Source of the DNA: Candidatus Margulisiibacteriota bacterium
GTDB lineage: Bacteria > Margulisbacteria > Marinamargulisbacteria > DT-59
Direction: 5' to 3'
NCBI GenBank assembly: GCA_013215865.1
Contig: JABSQL010000397.1
Span: 1-6,726, forward strand
Length of the DNA: 6,726 bases
The translations under genes and the position numbers were made by a program. Every line of letters begins with the position of its first letter. The first letter of the stretch is position 1. Shown here piece by piece: positions 5,801 to 6,726 of this stretch. A model generated the notes under the pieces. The model was not told the DNA's origin. It saw nothing but the letters and a program-made list of their open reading frames with translations, and did no database searches.

Positions 5801-6726
5801 TATTTCTGTCACATTTTCACCCGTATTATTTACGGTTTCATAGCTTCTAGCATCAAGAATATTTTGTAGAATTCTGTCTCCAGACCGTTCGGGTAATACA
5901 GACCGTAACGCATTAGCAACAACGTCAAACTCTCCTTGCCTTTCTTCTACCAAAACAGCAATCTTATGTGCCTCTTGTTCTGATATGCCAGCATCAGAAG
6001 CCAAATCCTCCCTTAATCGTCGTGGTCTCATGCGTGGTCTCATACGTGGTCCAAGGGCCCCCACAATACGATCTCTTGCTCCAATTCGTGCTCCATTCCT
6101 GATAGGGATACCCCAATCCTCAGGATGCTCATGGGCAGCTTTTGCCTCCATACGGGTGACCTCTCTTGGGGTGACAATTGCAGCTTTCTCATCATCACTA
6201 AACATCTCCCCTTCATCAACCCCTGTAGTACTGGGATGAGAGAGTTTAGTAGGCCTTAAGGGATCTATAGAAGAACGCCTACCGGGTTTACTCAATTCAG
6301 AGCTCTGAGAATCACTATCATCAGCTTTTCTCTCAAGTGCTACTTGTGAGGGTTCACCCGGATCAGGCCTTACAGTATCAACCCATTTTTTAACCGCATT
6401 GTACCTCTGGGTTATTCCATCAGAAACAGAAAAATTGTCCATATTTTCTGCATGCCTAAAGTCATCTATTAATTTTTCTAATACGCCATCAATAGTACGC
6501 GGTACATCAGGTAATATAACGAGATTCTGAATAAAACTCGGCCCCATTAATAGCATCAACTGTTTCTTGAGAACCGACATTTCTCTTTCAAGACTTGCGA
6601 TATCTTTATGATATTGTTTGCGGCTAGCTTCGGTTAGATCAGCATCCCTTAGCCGGCCTTTTAATATCTCAATCTTCTCTTTATTACTAAAATGTTTTTG
6701 AATCAATCCCGAATGAACCGTCAGGA
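2873..6726 (-). CDS. Very large modular helical protein with disordered acidic linkers; putative effector of unknown function (5' end probably off the right edge)
   Basis: I do not recognise the family. The stop is TAA at 2873-2875. The frame stays open to the right edge. A TTG at 6706 gives 1277 residues, but it has no spaced Shine-Dalgarno (GGGA directly abuts it) and six open codons precede it, so the true start is probably outside the window. Numbered from that TTG, residues 5-55 are a charged helix or coiled coil. Residues 112-176, 445-500, 911-971 and 1117-1184 are Ser/Pro/Asp/Glu-rich and look disordered. Residues 220-233 are Arg-rich. Residues 311-328 resemble a helix-hairpin-helix motif. 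Residues 500-860 are a long, mostly helical block, perhaps solenoid-like. Residues 883-910 and 972-1003 are coiled-coil-like arms separated by the third linker. Residues 1004-1116 look globular and aromatic, ending in the basic stretch RKKRLK. Residues 1211-1258 are helical. No signal peptide or membrane helix is visible, and there are three cysteines (870, 1007, 1234). Large size and linker-separated helical modules suit a secreted effector or scaffold; this is inference. Confidence 0.88.
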   Translation of the reverse strand, partial: LTVHSGLIQKHFSNKEKIEILKGRLRDADLTEASRKQYHKDIASLEREMSVLKKQLMLLMGPSFIQNLVILPDVPRTIDGVLEKLIDDFRHAENMDNFSVSDGITQRYNAVKKWVDTVRPDPGEPSQVALERKADDSDSQSSELSKPGRRSSIDPLRPTKLSHPSTTGVDEGEMFSDDEKAAIVTPREVTRMEAKAAHEHPEDWGIPIRNGARIGARDRIVGALGPRMRPRMRPRRLREDLASDAGISEQEAHKIAVLVEERQGEFDVVANALRSVLPERSGDRILQNILDARSYETVNNTGENVTEIDAVGVYDDLQALVGIGRGKAARVLSGFENRWRTRYKKFGRGETAIDPRMEAVMAKWIESGRGEPMDDDNMVVKVGQMFDDAFGQMPNDHRPENQPKWKETASKWGVVGIPLHAGKRLFHLGRTTHKKVRAKQSAAANNLWVKSLVSPASSSGSRKVPVSHADPSEMKEDAPAAVEEDAVVMIDANPVSTAPRQMQTPSRNFLLFMAVAKMRYPKKAVDVMEPGEKDSLVTYLKSSDFEHELESYKSIQKGSDTLKRDLSNARILIHLLKISINDIQADLDIKTDSLDPNQEVKIIELADSLKDILILKDDKGNIDPDVVEAAVTLLNIDDQLTPEEKAKVLIRLKAENEAGAKAMLAHQDLKAEIKTAYTDIMAWDEFKSILGAGDLQAKIDAFSAIDNQFKPRVLFLIGERDLSLMVALLKHSPENMASFLGNFNQDNIDRLVLWALQDKDLRNLLHNRIKINKARTDDLNGMLELAAVQGITSLYMHELSAISPQKFHKLVMDLGDIDGIAKNRTNLFMDLHDIMMPLVYSKMSRSPNTWGIMRSRRAILKIRRKNYLQMVADIYCNKIQGILGAFPEESIAQLEADVRDKAEVLEQKEQEFNDLRDAPERADGKDDRQPPVSAAEFDDSDSDTVATRSGSVIDPAPVAESEAPDGKTPGEPKTKPPLQEAEEAKTKASGALDDAKEKLSTAKRSHTNLEFYCGLMQKMYFKSIELPGNKHGANAAFKMDLLYRVHDKTPKVFWAVFMEMGDRQWLRTPHDSYVLNDQQKGLLFNLRHKEYRSQNITKFKGSAAVFLRSIKAANIARKKRLKGTGGAVASVPTMGLDADSSHLPGSTSLHTPDMLPDDEKEAKRSEPDAPPIPSTQDDSAAPLTEVVPPYAQGVIDKIHNVLDGKTEDGKAEDTDRDSLRRSWKSAVEGFDENPDFENYCDQLVEIVGTMEKVEDFAEKAKIDIYSQEEPGTSTGDTNFALEG
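3087..3116 (-). repeat. 15-base direct repeat encoding a DGK(T/A)E duplication
   Basis: Plus-strand tcttctgcttttcca is followed at once by tcttctgtttttcca, differing at one base. It encodes tandem pentapeptides, DGKTE and DGKAE, around residues 1198-1207, in the charged stretch before the C-terminal helical block. It is an in-frame expansion like the 12-base repeat elsewhere in the gene, which suggests its low-complexity segments grow by slippage. Confidence 0.75.
3239..3304 (-). repeat. Linker motif copy B (residues 1135-1156)
   Basis: This is the partner of the linker motif at 6182-6241. Shared elements in order are Ser-His, Pro, Ser-Thr or Thr-Thr, an acidic residue, Met, Phe/Leu, Ser/Pro, DDEK and Ala. 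The DNA shows only a short common core (TCATCATCA on the plus strand), so if this is a duplication it is old, or the motif is kept by selection. Confidence 0.45.
5723..5776 (-). other. Encoded helix-hairpin-helix-like motif (residues 311-328)
   Basis: Residues 311-326 read LQALVGIGRGKAARVL. This follows the helix-hairpin-helix pattern LxxLxGIGxxxAxxIL seen in DNA-binding repair and competence proteins. It lies about 80 residues after the Arg-rich patch and is followed by basic residues (RWRTRYKK, 332-339). A preceding segment at 239-256 (AGISEQEAHKIAVLVEER) loosely echoes the pattern. A single motif in an otherwise unrecognised protein is weak evidence for DNA binding. Confidence 0.4.
6021..6052 (-). 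repeat. 12-base tandem repeat encoding an Arg-Met-Arg-Pro run
   Basis: On the plus strand cgtggtctcatg is followed by cgtggtctcata and then a partial copy, cgtggtcc. The unit is 12 bases, so the frame is kept, and it encodes (R-M-R-P) twice within an Arg-rich patch at residues 220-230. The two full copies differ at one base, pointing to recent slippage duplication. The patch could bind nucleic acid or acidic partners, or act as a host nuclear-import signal. Confidence 0.8.
6182..6241 (-). repeat. Linker motif copy A (residues 156-175)
   Basis: The first disordered linker contains an SHPST...EMFSDDEKAA segment. It resembles a segment in the fourth linker (SHLPGST...DMLPDDEKEA) in order and near-identical spacing, 20 against 22 residues. 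It may be a short linear interaction motif or the remnant of a linker duplication. It sits just before a helical stretch beginning near residue 180. Confidence 0.45.

Noticed and set aside
5022..6239. Several plus-strand open frames of 65-100 codons
   Set aside because: All are antisense to the continuous minus-strand gene, overlap one another in different frames, and show no recognisable protein features.

Overview
The window is about 6.7 kb, moderately AT-rich, and coded almost entirely on the minus strand. It holds two very long open frames, transcribed right to left, and each runs off an edge of the window. The upstream gene (2873-6726) has its N-terminus beyond the right edge. The downstream gene (1-2757) has its C-terminus beyond the left edge. 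A 115-base gap separates them. I saw no tRNA, rRNA, CRISPR array, transposase or convincing terminator.

Neither protein resembles an enzyme family I can name. The upstream product (at least 1277 residues) alternates alpha-helical blocks with at least four Ser/Pro/Asp/Glu-rich linkers that look disordered. It has an Arg-rich patch, a helix-hairpin-helix-like motif, a coiled coil interrupted by an acidic linker, and a short motif that recurs in two linkers about 980 residues apart.

The downstream product (at least 919 residues) is built differently. It has a Ser/Thr/Asn/Pro-rich N-terminal tail, no cysteine in the visible part, long helical regions, and a compact two-lobed hydrophobic hairpin of about 40 residues in the middle. 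A motif of the form SVYxTAxNxIS recurs in it. A GTG codon behind a strong GGAGGA Shine-Dalgarno sequence is the best start.

Disordered secretion-like tail, cysteine-free helical body and bilobed hydrophobic hairpin together resemble type III secretion translocators or chlamydial inclusion-membrane (Inc) proteins. The linker-rich upstream protein resembles large secreted effectors of intracellular bacteria. My working guess is an amoeba- or animal-associated intracellular bacterium (Chlamydiota, or less likely Legionellales), with two adjacent genes for large secreted or host-interacting proteins. This rests on architecture only; no diagnostic housekeeping gene is present.
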